DNA of 64,000 nt from Vanrija pseudolonga (GCF_020906515.1 NC_085850.1:1736001-1800000); one strand, 5' to 3'. Shown: positions 11,433 to 22,799, counted from the stretch's first letter. A program made the numbers and translations. The notes: generated by a model not told the origin, from the sequence alone.

Positions 11433-12798
11433 TTATAGCACAATCTGTCGCACTTCGAGCGCGATACGCTTCTTGCCAGTCTGGTAGATGGCGTTGACCT
11501 CCTCGCGCTCAATGTACTTCTCGCCCGCACGCAGAACGTGAGGCGCGTCGGTGCCGTTGCCAGGCGCGACAAACGGGTCCTGGCGGTGCGCGTCGTCCTT
11601 GGGGACAGGGGTGAGAGTGTAGATGATCTCGAGGGCGGAGAGGACGCCGCCGTACGCGTACGAGATGCCTGTGGTGAGCTCGCCATCATGATAGTAGCTC
11701 ACCTGTATCAATGATGATCACCGACGCATTGCAGCGGTGCACAATCTTGTCAAAGTCGGGTGTGTGGCCCTGGGCCTGTCAGCAACACTCGCAACGCCCC
11801 TTCACCGGACGTACGCCAATGACTCTCCGCACTCCAATCTTCTCCTGGAGCTCCTTGGCCCAGCCGCACACGATGCGGTCGTCCTCGACATCAGCGAGCC
11901 CGCGCCACCAGAGCGGTCCGCCGCCGTCGTACAGCTCGGCCTCTTCGCGCGTTGTGCCGGCCGGGAGGCCAGAGTACGGGTTCGGCGGGTACGGCTTCGC
12001 AAGTGGCGGGGTGAGCGCACGCGTGAGGAGCGAGTGGCCCAACCGGTTGATTGCGTCGGGGTACGGTGTCAGGTTCGGGAACGAGGGCCGCAGCGAGCCG
12101 TGCTGGAAGGAGAGGGTCGGCGCCGAGGGGAACGGCGAGAGGGGAACGAGGGCCGAGATCGAGTAGCTGGGCAGGCGTTAGCACGTCAAGGGCATGACTA
12201 CTCTACTCACTTGGCCAGCCAGTCCTTGCCCAGCCACCCCTCCTTGGACAGCTCATGCTGCCGGTTCTCCACCCCACCCCAGTGCTTGATGTCCGCCTGG
12301 GTGACGTAGCGCCAGTCCCCGATGGCGTTCATGACCTCGTGGTTACCGAGGAGGTTGATAACGCGGCCGCCGACGGCGGAAGCCTCCCCGCGCAGCCGAT
12401 ACCAGAGCTCGTAGATCTCGCGAGCAAACGTGCCGCGGTCGACGCAGTCGGCGGAGGATGAGCACGGTCGTCGTCAGGAGGGAAGGCTACTACTCACCGC
12501 CTGTCTGCACAAAGATGTCGTTACCGCCGGCCCAGTGGTCAGTCTTGTCCGTGAGCCCGGCCATCCGGAGGACGCGTTTCGCATTGTTAATGTCTGGGCG
12601 TGAGTTGGTTGCACGGGGTTGACGCAGCAACTCACCCCCGTGCAGGTCGCCGATGGCGACCAAGCGTTGGCGGAACGCCTCCCCGCCCGGTGACGGCGCC
12701 GTGTCCGATGGTGGCGGTGGGCTTGGTCGCCAGAAGAGAAAGAAGAGAGTGGCAGCCGCCGCTGCAAGCAGCAATAAGATGCGTGTCGGCGTCGGCAT
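11433..12798 (-). CDS. Membrane-anchored Shewanella-like PPP-type metallophosphatase
   Basis: Proposed exons on the minus strand are 12798-12636, 12593-12498, 12448-12211, 12166-11815, 11769-11703 and 11668-11433, giving 383 residues. A hydrophobic segment at about residues 7-23 suggests a signal anchor. Metal-binding PPP motifs follow in order: AIGDLHGDINN (about 48-58), GDCVDRG, LLGNHEVMN, and later VIGGHTPDFDKI with IDTGISYAYGG. The order and spacing fit Shewanella-like protein phosphatases, a bacterial-type branch of PPP phosphatases found in some fungi and plants. The second intron (12497-12449) has a normal GTGAGT donor and a CTGAC branch site but ends in CG instead of AG. No AG in the right phase is available nearby, and the DCVDRG motif depends on this junction. 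Either the base is a sequence error, the site is non-canonical, or the allele is defective. Confidence 0.8.
12449..12497 (-). other. Intron with GT-CG ends in the phosphatase gene
   Basis: This 49-nt stretch behaves as an intron because the frame otherwise stops three codons after the donor (GGTGAGTAG). It has GTGAGT at its 5' end and CCTGACG as a branch-like site, but its last two bases are CG. One base change (C to A) would make a normal AG acceptor and would restore GDCVDRG exactly. Confidence 0.55.
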
Positions 12799-13116
12799 TG
12801 TGCCGAAAGTATGTAGCAGGTAGTCGAGTCGGCGGTCGGGTGACTGACTGGGTGAGTTGTTGTTCGGCGAAGTGAAGATGTGCTGCTGCGATGCGATGGC
12901 AGGACGGGTTTCAGTACGTCATTTTTACCGCATTGATAAAGTCCGGAATCATTCTATCCGGCGACTTGTTGACGACGGCGAGCGGCAAGCGACGACGACG
13001 ACGAGGACACGCTAGCGCGGGGCAACGACACGACGATTGACAGTGTATATAATCGGGCACGTCGTCTAGAGACATTGGCATCGCTGCATCGCCCACCACC
13101 CCACTTCTGCGCTGCG
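12799..13116. promoter_or_regulatory. Divergent promoter with TATA box, phosphatase / methyltransferase
   Basis: A 318-bp gap between start codons. TATATAAT at 13046-13053 lies about 64 bp upstream of the methyltransferase ATG, a convincing TATA position for that gene. A GACGACGACGACGA-type simple repeat lies near 12990-13005. Confidence 0.45.
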
Positions 13117-14351
13117 ATGAACCTCTTCCTCCTCTTCCTCGCCATCCCGCTCCTCTGGCGTGTGGCCACGCCCTTCATCCCAGACGAGTACCTCGACCCG
13201 TACGCGTACTGGAACACTACGAGCATCAACAGGCAGAGACCCGATGGCTTTGTCCCGATCGAGTGGAGGAACCTGGGCTACTGGGACGTGAGTCGACACT
13301 ACTTGCAAGGCTCGCTGACACTCCAGGCCCCCAACGCGACCTTTACGGAAGCCAACGAGAAGCTCGCGCGCAAGCTTCTCGAGTTCGCGCGTGCGAGACA
13401 GGACGGCAACACGCTGGATATCGCCCACGGTGCGGGCGATTCGCTTCGTACGTTGCGAGGGGGAAGACGGAAGGGCGAATCCACACCACAGTATAGCTCA
13501 CACACGTAGTGATCCACCTCGAGTCACACCCCGAACAGCTGCACGCCCTCACCCCGCTCCAGGGCGAGTCCGACAAGGCGCGCAAAAAGCTCTTTGAGCG
13601 CGCCATCTGGGCCAAGCTCGGCGGTACCCCGATCGCCACGAACGTCAAGATGCACGTCGCCCCAGCCACGTTCAAGGACGGCACAAACCTCGAGCACCCG
13701 CTCAACCCCATGCGCCACCATGTGGGCCAGAAGGCTGATGGTGACAGCACGGCTCAGACCGACGGCGAGGCCGAGGAACCCGAGCCCGAGATCGATGACG
13801 ACAAGCAGGCCGCCTTCTCTGCCCCCGACGACGACAGCACCGCCGGTGAGCCCCCAGCGTCCGACCCCAAGGCGCCGTTCGACCTCGTGTACGTCCTCGA
13901 CTCGGTGTACCACTTCCCGCCCTCGGTCGACTACTTTGCCCAGCTCGTCTACCCGGCGCTCCGCAAGGGGTCGGGCGTGCTCGCGTACACTGATGCGCTG
14001 CCCCCGCCCTCGTGGTCCGAGTTCCCGATGAACATTGTGTCCACGTTCATCTCGCCCCTGCTCTCCGTCCCGCCCTCCAACCTGAGCCTCCGCCCCAAGA
14101 CCCTCGACGAGTACAAGACCCGCCTTGAGAGCTTTGGCTACACCGACGTCGAGGTCGAGGACTGGAGCGACCACGTGTGGCAGGGCATCGCCGACAACTT
14201 CAAGCCGCGCGGCGGCGCTTATGGGATCGCCGGCCGTGTGTTCGGCTATGCTGGCAACTCGGGCTGGAGGTATGTCGCTGTTAGGGCTACCCGCCCCGGC
14301 AACGCGCCGGCCGAGGAGCAGGCGCATGAGGCGCAGGCTGGCGACGCGTAA
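13117..14351 (+). CDS. Membrane-anchored SAM-dependent methyltransferase, substrate unknown
   Basis: Exons are 13117-13287, 13327-13447 and 13510-14351, giving 377 residues. The N-terminus (MNLFLLFLAIPLLWRVATPF) is a signal anchor. EWRNLGYWD then precedes the SAM-binding motif LDIAHGAGDSLLIHLESHP, with an acidic residue at the end of beta-2. FDLVYVLDSVYHFPP corresponds to motif II/post-I of class I methyltransferases, and LRKGSGVLAYTD to motif III. An acidic, low-complexity insert (about residues 170-210) sits between motifs I and II. The NLGYW signature recalls small-molecule methyltransferases acting on lipids or aromatic compounds, but no substrate can be assigned. It is transcribed divergently from the phosphatase and convergently with RAD18. 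Confidence 0.75.
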
Positions 14352-14454
14352 ATGGACACTGTAAGCCATGTAGCAGCTGGACAGAAGCAGCCTGTATGAT
14401 ACACATGCAGAGAATGAAACAAAGGGCGGCTAATGCTATGCTACTAATGGGGTT

Positions 14455-15642
14455 CTACTCGACTTCAATGGGGCTGTCGACGGCCATGCCAGTCTTCTTG
14501 GCCTTGCGGTCGAGGATTTGCTGGCGGAGGCGCTCAAACTCGGATCGCTGGTCCTGCGCGTGCTTGTGCATGCCCTCCTTTGTCTGGAGGGCGCCGACCT
14601 CGTCGTCCTTGCCGCGGTCCTTGTCGCGTTTCCGCGAGCTCTCGATCTGCGCCAGCTGTGCACGCAGCGCTGGCAGGGATGATGGGTGTGACGTGTCGAG
14701 GTTGGCGTTGTACAGCACGATCCATTCCTGGAATCGCGCCTCGAGTGCCGGTCGCTCGCCCGTAGTTGGCAAACCGTGCTCCTGAGGGGGTGGTCAGTGC
14801 GGGCGGGCGGACAACAACAAACAACGCACGGTCAAGAGGGCGCGCAGCTCGGCCTGGCCAGTCAGGCTGTAGTTGGGCTTGACAATACGCCGCATGTCTG
14901 CGACTTTCGTCTTGCCTCCGCCTGCCGACGCGAAGACCTTCTTCCAGTCGGCCTTCTGGTTCCCGGACGAGGCGGTGACCTTGGCCGCCTTGCCCTTTGG
15001 TGGTGGGCACCCACGGTCGATGTGGAGAGGGATGTCCCCAGTCGCCATCACTGCCGCACACAGGGGACACGGTTGCTCGTCTGCGTGTGAGCTCGGCCGC
15101 TCCGCTCTCTGAAGCTCACCCTTGTCTGTCAACTCCTGTGAGTCGTCGTCGCCCAACACCTCAACGTCGCTGTCCGGACTCGCTGTCCGCCGCGGAGACG
15201 AGCTCGCGCGTTTCCTCTTCGACGGTCCGGCCTCATGCACCACACGCTTCTTCGGCTGGGCAAGTTCGAGCAGTGATGGCCTGGGGTTAGTTAGCTCAAT
15301 ATCTTCACTTCAGCTAACCTTGCCCCCTCCCACGCGTCCGTCATCTCTTCCAGAGCGCGGTTACGCCGGATGGATCCCTCCTTGGCCGGTTCATGACAGG
15401 TAGGACACTTCTTCTGCGTGTCAAGGAAGGAGCGAATGCACTGGGGAGTCAGTGAGGTGTCCCCAAAGCATCGGGCAACTCACGGCCGAGCAGAACGAGT
15501 GCCCACACGCGATGCTGACGGGGCCCTTGTAGAGCTCCTTGCAGATCGCGCACGAGACTGCGCGGTCGACGCGACTGAGCTGGGGGTAGGAGGCGGGGAA
15601 GGGGGGGAGTGGGTCGTCGGCGGCTAGTAGCGGGTGATCCAT
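14455..15642 (-). CDS. RAD18: Postreplication repair E3 ubiquitin ligase RAD18
   Basis: Exons on the minus strand are 15642-15484, 15440-15319, 15280-14830 and 14781-14455, giving 352 residues. Domains run in RAD18 order. A RING finger (about 31-72) reads CAICKELYKGPVSIACGHSF with CIRSFL and CPTC. A UBZ-type zinc finger reads CPLCAAVMATGDIPLHIDRGC. A SAP-like segment follows around YSLTGQAELRALLTEHGLP. Known role: with RAD6 it mono-ubiquitinates PCNA at stalled replication forks. A Ser-rich, basic KRKRASSSPRR stretch between RING and UBZ may be a nuclear localisation signal. It is shorter than yeast Rad18 (487 residues), mainly in the C-terminal RAD6-binding region. Confidence 0.92.
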
Positions 15643-16097
15643 GAGGAGAGGGCGAGGAAGGACGACGAATGGTAGCCAGAGAAATGGTCAAAGTGTGGCA
15701 ACAGCAACAAGTAATTTCCTCTCACCCCAGCGTGTCGGTGTCGGTTGAGTGGACTGGCTCCCCTTCCCTCGACGCGTCTTGGTGGCGAACCAACATTGGC
15801 GAAAATGGTCCCGGTGACCTGGCTCGGTTTAGCTTTGGGCGCCCCGCTGGCCGCTTGGCTTCTACCAGGCAGTGAAGCCGGTCGCCGACTGCACGCCCCG
15901 CTGCCCGCCGCCGTCGGCTTAGCTTTGCTCGCGCCAGGAACGCCGAGCGAGACACGGACCCACGTAACCAAATAACCACGCTTACAAAAAGAACGAAGCA
16001 GACACCGACAGACAGACAGACACATCGCGTCGTGTCGTGTCGTGCGTGTCCTTGTCCTTTGTCTACCCCATCACAAAGCAACTGCAGCTCAAGCAGC
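15643..16097. promoter_or_regulatory. Divergent intergenic region, RAD18 / GCS1
   Basis: A 455-bp gap holding both promoters. Just before GCS1 there is a run of short tandem motifs (GACAGACAGACAGACA, about 16008-16023, then CGTGTCGTGTCGTG) in what is probably the leader. No TATA box or gene seen. Confidence 0.4.
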
Positions 16098-17583
16098 ATG
16101 CCAGACGAAAGAGGTATGTCTTGTCCCCGACGCGCAGACGCTCACACCAGGCTCGGTATCCTTCTTCCTCGCGATCGGCGGGCTGGTGCTCTACGGCGTC
16201 GTGTGGGCCGTCGGGCTCAACGGATGGCGGGTGGCGTGGGTATCGCGTCGCGTCGTGTTGCCGCTACACCGAGCTCCGAGCTGACCATTGCAGGAAGACG
16301 CGGTACGGCCGCGCGTCGGCGCCGTCGCGGCTCGCGACGCTGCCCGCCACCTCGGTGCCCGGCGTGACTATCATCCGGCCGCTGTGCGGGCTCGACTCGA
16401 ACCTGTACAACTCGCTCGAGACGGTCATGCGGCTCGACTATCCGCGCTACGAGGTGATCTTTGCGTTCCAGGACGCGGGGGACGAGGCGATCCCGGTCGT
16501 GCGACTCCTCATCAAGAACTATAAGCACGTTGACGCGCGCATTGTCATCAGTGAGTCGCGGCGAGACGCGCACCGCGAGCCGCGGCAACTGGCTGGCCCT
16601 TGGCACTAGCTGACACCACTCGAGACCCCGCAAAGGTCGGCGTCAACCCCAAGGTCAACAACCTGATGCAGCCGTTCCACGAGGCGCAGTACGACCTGCT
16701 GTGGGTCATCGACTCGACGGTCGCCGTGACTGAGGGCACGCTGGGCCGCATGGTCGACGCGTGGGTGTCCGGCGCGGGCGGCGGCACCGACGTCGAGAGC
16801 CGCGCAGCGGCATACGCGCCGCCGACCAGAGGCCAGGTCGGGCTGGTGCACCAGGTGCCCATCGCGGTCGTGTACCACCGCTCGTGGGGCAGCCTGATCG
16901 AGCAGGCGTTCCTGAACGGTAACCACGCCAAGATGTATCTGTCCATCAACGACGTGGCGGTCGAGTCGTGCGTCGTGGGCAAGAGCAACATGTACTCGCG
17001 GGCCAGTATCGCCGGGCTACGCACGCCGTCGCCCACGCTCCGCGCGTCGCCTGATCCGCCTTCCGGGCTAGCAGGCTTCGGCCCCTTCATGGCAGAGGAC
17101 AACATGATCGCCATGACGCTCTGGCGTAGCGGCCTCAAGCACGCCATGACGCCCGACGTCGCGCTCGACTTTATCGGCGCGCTCAGCGTGCGCCAGTACA
17201 TTGACCGCCGCGCCCGCTGGATCAGGGTGCGCAAGGTCATGGTGCTGCCTGCGACGCTCATCGAGCCGTTCACAGAGTGCCTGCTCGGCAGCTTGATGGG
17301 ATCGTGGGCGCTTAATCGGCTGTTCAACATCCCCCAGGCGCCCGTGTTCGTCGCGAGCGTCCTCGCGTGGTTCCTCGTCGACAACTCGGTACGCAGGAGC
17401 CTGTCTACCAACGTGCGGCATATCGGGCCCCAGACGAGCACCGGTACGTTCGCGCTTGCGTGGGCCGCGCGCGAGCTCCTCGCCCTCCCTGTTTGGCTGT
17501 ATGCCATGGTCGGGTCGACCGTCATGTGGCGCGGGCACAGATATCGTATCTTGGCAAGCGGCGAGGCAAAGAGAGTCGACTAG
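16098..17583 (+). CDS. GCS1: Ceramide glucosyltransferase (glucosylceramide synthase)
   Basis: Exons are 16098-16113, 16151-16235, 16294-16550 and 16625-17583, giving 438 residues. The third donor was chosen at 16236 (GTGGGT) because only it keeps phase. An N-terminal membrane segment (about 8-30) is followed by the GT21 catalytic region. It reads TIIRPLCGLDSNLYNSLETV, then GVNPKVNNLM, IDSTVAV (second Asp), FGPFMAEDNMIAMTLW (third Asp) and the (Q/R)xxRW motif RRARWIRVRK, the family signature D,D,D,(Q/R)xxRW. C-terminal hydrophobic segments follow. Known role: UDP-glucose plus ceramide gives glucosylceramide at the Golgi. Fungal enzymes have this layout. The splice site before DPAKVGVNP has an alternative upstream AG that would add six residues. 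Confidence 0.93.
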
Positions 17584-17708
17584 GCGGACACGGGAGCGAG
17601 GGAGGAGGTAGAGACAGACGTCAGAGACGTCGACAGCATAGGAGCCAGTCTCCACACAGCATTACACACCCCATGCATAGGATCACAGCAGTGTGTCGTC
17701 GCTACTAA

Positions 17709-20700
17709 TTAACCCACAATCTCGCTCTCATCGGCGCCAAGCAACCACCCAACGCCCTTGACGAGCGCGCGCTTGGCTCCCTCACGCACGCCCTCGTTGC
17801 CGCCGTCTGCATGCCGATCGAACAGAGCGGCCGCGTCGCGCCCGTCCTTGCTACCATGACTGCCGCGCGAATCCCATCGGCTCAAATCTGACCTGCCTGA
17901 TGGGAGCGCAGGCGAGCCAGTGTAGTTCCTGAAGCTGGCGCCAATGTCGAGGGCCATGCGTGCAGCGCGTGCTGCTGTGCGCGAGCCGAGCACGCGCTCC
18001 TCTGCAGTCGGGGACGGCGCCGACGTGCTGGCCGTCGACGAGCCAGCGCGGCGAAGAACCTCGGGGTGTGCGGCGATCTGGGCCTCGATGCCCCGGTAGA
18101 TCGGGAGGATGACCGACACGTGCTCGGCCGGGCAGAGCAGCATCGCCTGCGCCAGTAGGGCCTGGCGGCCCACCACGTCGCCATACTCGCTCTGCCGCCC
18201 GAGCTCAAAGCACGAGCGCCACACGACGTCGCGGGTTCTCTGGGCTGCCGCATCGCTGTCGCCGAGGTCGGGCTTTGCGAGGGCTACCATCTCGTCGACG
18301 CGCTGCTGTGCCAGCGTCCAGTCCTCGGCCGCAACGGCCGCATCAGCCATCATGGCCAGAATCTCGGCGCGCGCCGCCTCGTCCTTGATGCCCAGCTTCT
18401 CGGCCAGCTCGAGCACGATATGCGGATGCCGGTAGGCGTCGTCTGACGTTGACAGTACACGTCGGATCAGGTCGAGCTTGTTCGGCGTGTACCGGATCTC
18501 GGCGGGCGACAGGTTTGACAGTGAGCGGTAAGTGCTCAGGCGGGATGTGGCTTGGATAAAGTCCTGCTCGGCGCGGATGGCGGGGGATTCAGGCGCGACA
18601 GACAGGCTGGCGTGAGCATACCCTCACACACGGCGTTACTTACCACTCGTATGCGAGCTTCATATCCCCTGTGTGGATATTGCCCGTCTCGGCGCGCATG
18701 TACAGCTCCTTGGACGTGGTGAGGACCACATCCTCGAGGGTCTGGGGCGTAAAGTAGCCCTCTGGCTGGAGGCGCTGGATGACCTTCCTCGCCACGCCAA
18801 CGTTGCCCGAGAGAAGCAGAGAGCCAAGGAAGATGCGCATGAGCTCCTCGGGTGTGAGCGTGCCCAGCGCGCCGCGGAGGAGCGAGTCGTTGCCGCGCTG
18901 GAGCTTGAGCATGTCCTCCCACAGCGCGACCCAGCGGCGGTCGTCACCGCCGCCTGCAGACGCGAGCCGCCGGCCCATCTTCTCAGCGAGCATGACCTGC
19001 TCGTCGTGGTCCTTTGCCGACTGGAGCAGCGTGCGGAGCTGCACGCGGACGTCCCATCTGGCGAGGATCTCGCCCGACTCGAGGTGGACATCGAGAATGT
19101 CCAGTGCTCTCGACAGCGAGGCGAACGGCAGCGGCGAGAAGAAGATGAACAGCTCCTTGGGCGAGTGCGGCCCGGCGTTGGACACCGTCGGGCGGATGAA
19201 CGACGCGATCGAGTCGAGCGTCGTCGCTGTCGCTTCTCTATCCGACTCGGGGTCACTCCCCGACACGTCCCAGACAGGCAAGCACTCGAAGATGGCCGAC
19301 ATGGTCGACCACGAGTCGCGCTGGTCGCTGCCGTAGAGACACGCCAGCGCCAGGCGGGCCACCATCTGGTCATCCTTCACCAGCCGTTGTGGCGCGCGCA
19401 GCGTCGCCTTGGACGCCTCGAAGCACGGCAGAGCGAGGTGCAGCGGCAGCTCGAGGATGGTCTCATGGAGCATGCGGTCCACGAGTCCAGGGTCAGGCGT
19501 GCCGGCGCGCTCGGCGCGCGACTCCAGCACGTAGAGGTAGGGCAGGACCAGGCGTCGGATGTCGCCCACGATCGAGTCGGGCGTCGAGGCAGCGAGGTAC
19601 TCCTTAACCAGGGCTTTCTCGTCCGCGTCGCGCCATCTCACGAGGGACCACTGTTCCAACTGCGCGGGGGACAAGTTGGCGTCGTAGATCAGCCTCGAGA
19701 GAAGCGACAGGTCCTCGCCGATCGCGTCGAGGCCGGGCACGCCGAGCGCGGCGCCGTGCTGCACCCACGCGAGCTGGCCGTCGAGTAGGCCCAGCCCATC
19801 GAGCTCGAACACCCGGTCCGTGTACCACTGGGTCAGGGCGTCGCCTGACAGCTGCGTGTTCTGCGGGCCGGGGAGGAGCTCGGCCGGCGACGACGTCAGC
19901 GCCGACAGGCCGTACTCGCCCGTCAGGTAGTCGAGGAACGTCTTGCCCTCGTCGGTCTTCTTCCTCGGCCACGGCTGCTCCGCCCCGTCGTCCGACGCCC
20001 CAGGCAGCAAAGCGAGCATGTTCTCGTCTGCGGGCGACACCCATGCCGGGACGGCCTCGACAATGGATATGCGGTACGGCCACAGGTCCTGCGCGTGGCG
20101 CTCGCACACGGCACGTACGGCCGCTATGCTCGCCGACGAGGCGAGGTACAGTACCGTGAGCGGCAGCGGCTGCAGGATGAAGCTCGGGACGTCTATTGGC
20201 GGCTCTGGCGCCTCGGCCTCTGGCGTCTCCTCCGCCTCGTTGGCATTCATGTCGTCGTCCTCGTCTCCGTCCGCCCAGGGATCGTCCAATATCGCGGGAA
20301 CATCCTCGTCCTCCTCGTCATCGTTGTCCGCCCACGGGTCGTCAAGGTCGAGCGTCGACTCGGTGTGCTGGCTCGTGCTGCTCGGCTCTTTCCGCCGCCG
20401 TGGGGGCGCGAACACATCGTACGTGTCCAGCCGGCGGCGCGCGTCCTGCAAGATCGCAAGGCAGCGGGCTACGAGCAGCCGGATCGCGTCGGTGCCGAGC
20501 GCGGCATGAAGCTGCGTGCGCACGTCGTCGCGCGACCACCCCTCCCAGCCGTCGCCGGTCTTGCTCGTATTTTCAAGGCGCGACCGCACGTCGTCCTCGA
20601 GGAGCGTCGCCTCCTCCTCGCCTGCGTCGAGCCCGAGCTGGATCACGCGCCGCAGAGTCGCCTGGTCAAGTATCTTGCCCCCGAGCACGAGGTTGGCGCA

Positions 20701-20853
20701 GGTCACGAGCCGGGTCGACGGGCCGAGCGAGTCGAGCGAGGAGGTGATCAGCCCCAAGGACAGCTTGGAGGACGGCGTGGCGAGGAGCTCGTCGGGGCCG
20801 AGTACTTGCGCCGACGACGAAGACGCCACTGGTGCGTCCTGTGGCGACTCCAT
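17709..20853 (-). CDS. SEC39: SEC39/NBAS subunit of the Dsl1 tethering complex
   Basis: Exons on the minus strand are 20853-18644 and 18606-17709, giving 1035 residues of helical sequence. The C-terminal half carries Sec39-domain features: LARWDVRVQLRTLLQSAKDH, YECLSVAPESPAIRAEQDFI, VVWRSCFELGRQ and LLCPAEHVSVILPIYRGIE. The last matches the conserved LCP...L...WR segment of NBAS/Sec39. Known role: scaffold of the ER tether (Dsl1/NRZ) that captures COPI vesicles from the Golgi. An acidic low-complexity stretch (WADNDDEEDEDVPAILDDPW and nearby repeats) occupies about residues 190-230. The frame is open upstream to 20910, but the first ATG after the CACA-rich leader (20853) looks like the natural start. 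Sequence conservation in this family is low, so the call rests on the C-terminal motifs and length. Confidence 0.8.
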
Positions 20854-21254
20854 CGTGTGGTGTGTGTGTGTAAGAGTCGCCGTGTGCAGTGATGTTTCAA
20901 GCTCCAACAAGTCTTGATCGCCTCGGCTTGCCCGGATCTCTCAATGTTCCAACCACCCAGCGGCCGTCGATGTCATCGGCGAAGTGATGTTGGCTGACAC
21001 GTGGCGGGCGTAATTCGCCCCCTCACTTTGGATGTGTGGCTTTGTGGGGCTTGACGCGTCGAAGGCTTGCCCTGAAACGGATTCTGTGGCGCTGGGACAA
21101 GGACAAGCAGAGCAGATGAGGTGGGCCGGTATGAGCTACCAGTGTGCAGCCTCGACTCGACATGCTCGACAGCATGGATGACATATCAACAGCTACTGCC
21201 CATGTCGATCCACTCTCTCGCTAACGTTTGACATCCTGCGTTTCATTTCGTACT
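20854..21254. promoter_or_regulatory. Gap between lipase fusion 3' end and SEC39 start
   Basis: A 401-bp gap between two minus-strand genes, containing the terminator region of the lipase fusion and the SEC39 promoter. A CA-rich leader (CACACACACACCACACG) directly precedes the SEC39 start. No gene seen. Confidence 0.35.
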
Positions 21255-22799
21255 TCACCCACTTGGCCTAGCAATGCCTCGCGACGCCTCACACCCTCCC
21301 ATGCCCTTGACGGTCCCGAACGGGCCTCCATGGGGACCAAAGCTCTTGGGCATGGTCGAGTTGGCGCAGTACGTGTTCTCTCTCCCATTACAGGCGATCC
21401 ACTGCTGTTCCTTGGTGATCCAGACCTCGTGCGACGGGTGCGTGTACTCGAACGTCTGCCCGAACAGCTTACCCTCCCGCATGGGGAGGTTGGGCACCGC
21501 GTCGTTGTAGTTGATGACGTGGGGCGCGCGGTCCTTGAGCACCCGGTCGACGTAGTCGGCCCACTTGGTGTTGCCCTGGCGCGGCGCGGAGAACGACGCG
21601 CCGAACACGGTCATGTCGCTAAACGTGGCCTGCAGACTGGCCGCCATGAGCGTCGACACCGCGCCGCCCTGCGAATGCCCCACGACGAGGATGCGTGTGT
21701 TGCCGTCCACACGCGCCTTGGCGACAGCGGCATGGATCGGCTTGATCATCGCTACAAAGTCGTCGTAGAAGCCCGAGTGGAGCCGTACCCCCGTCGAGCC
21801 GGGGAAGTGCTCCTCGGTCGGCGTCTTCTGGAGAATCCACAAGTTGTTCCACCACGTCCCGCCCACCTTGTTGTTGTTCTGTGAGCCGGCGATACCGATG
21901 ACAACGAGACCGCCACCGTTCGAGATGACGTACCCTGGCTATCAGCTCTTGCAACTCGGCACCACTCACACGTCGGTACAGTCTTGCCGTTCCCGCCGGC
22001 GCCGTAGAACTTATCGAACGGGGTGCCACCATTACACCAGTTGCACGACCATGTCGGCCACTTTTCCGGGGGGCAGTACGCGGCGCTGAGACGGAGGATC
22101 AGAACTCATTCCACATGGTCGCACCAACGTCACTTACGCAGCGTAGCGGGCCTTTCTTTCGAGGTCGATGATCTCGGGGTCGCTGAGCAGTCTGGCCTGG
22201 CCGGCAGTAACGGCGTTGGGGACCGGCTTCTTCGGGTCCTCAGGCGTCGGGGGCGGCGGCGGCGGAGCCGCGAGCGGCTCGTTGAACAGCGCGGTCCACG
22301 AGTTGTGGCCGATGATACCGTCTTGCGCGAGGCCGTACGCACCCTGCAAAGCGACCGCGGCGGCATGCGTCCCGGGCCCAAAGTCGCCGTCGACAGCGAG
22401 GTCGGCCGGCCCGCCGTGCGTCTTGAGCGTCGTCTGAGCGGCGGAGACGATCCCGCCGCCGTCGCCCTGCTGGATCTGGTCGACGAGCGCGCCGAGCGTC
22501 GCAGGGCCCGGGATGCCGTCGGCGTCGAGCCCCGCACCGGACTGAAACGCGGACACAGCGCCGGACGTCTCGCTGCCCCATACGCCGTCGACGGCGACGG
22601 CGTGGCCGCGTACGCCGAGCAGGAGCTGGAGCGCGGTAATGCGGGACGCATCGGCGCCGCTGCCTGCGAATGCGCCTTCACCGAGCGTGCCGACGCCGCG
22701 GGGAGCGAGGGAGCGCCCGGCCAGAGGGGACGTCGAGGGCAGGCCATACGCCACGCCGGCGAGGGATATGAGCGGTACGATGAGATTAAACAGCCTCAT
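21255..22799 (-). CDS. Secreted two-repeat peptidoglycan-binding-like / class 3 lipase fusion
   Basis: Exons on the minus strand are 22799-22138, 22085-21970 and 21934-21255, giving 485 residues. A signal peptide (about 1-19) comes first. Then come two PG_binding_1-like repeats, about 52-106 (DGVWGSETSGAVSAFQ...GLDADGIPGPATL) and 116-172 (DGDFGPGTHAAAVALQ...GLAQDGIIGHNSW). A linker with seven prolines in a row follows near 178-185, then a fungal class 3 lipase domain. Lipase catalytic residues are visible: GHSQGG with Ser347, NDAVPNLP with Asp404, and YTHPSHEVW with His425. Cys-rich CPPEKWPTWSCNWC at the start of the lipase part is typical of this lipase group. The repeats are normally found in bacterial wall hydrolases, so this is an unusual pairing. 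Introns lie only in the linker-lipase part. Substrate unknown: lipid ester hydrolysis is expected, and cell-wall binding is inferred. Confidence 0.85.

Noticed and set aside
20854-20910. Longer N-terminus for SEC39 starting at 20910
   Set aside because: It would translate the CACA-rich leader; the ATG at 20853 lies where starts are found in neighbouring genes.
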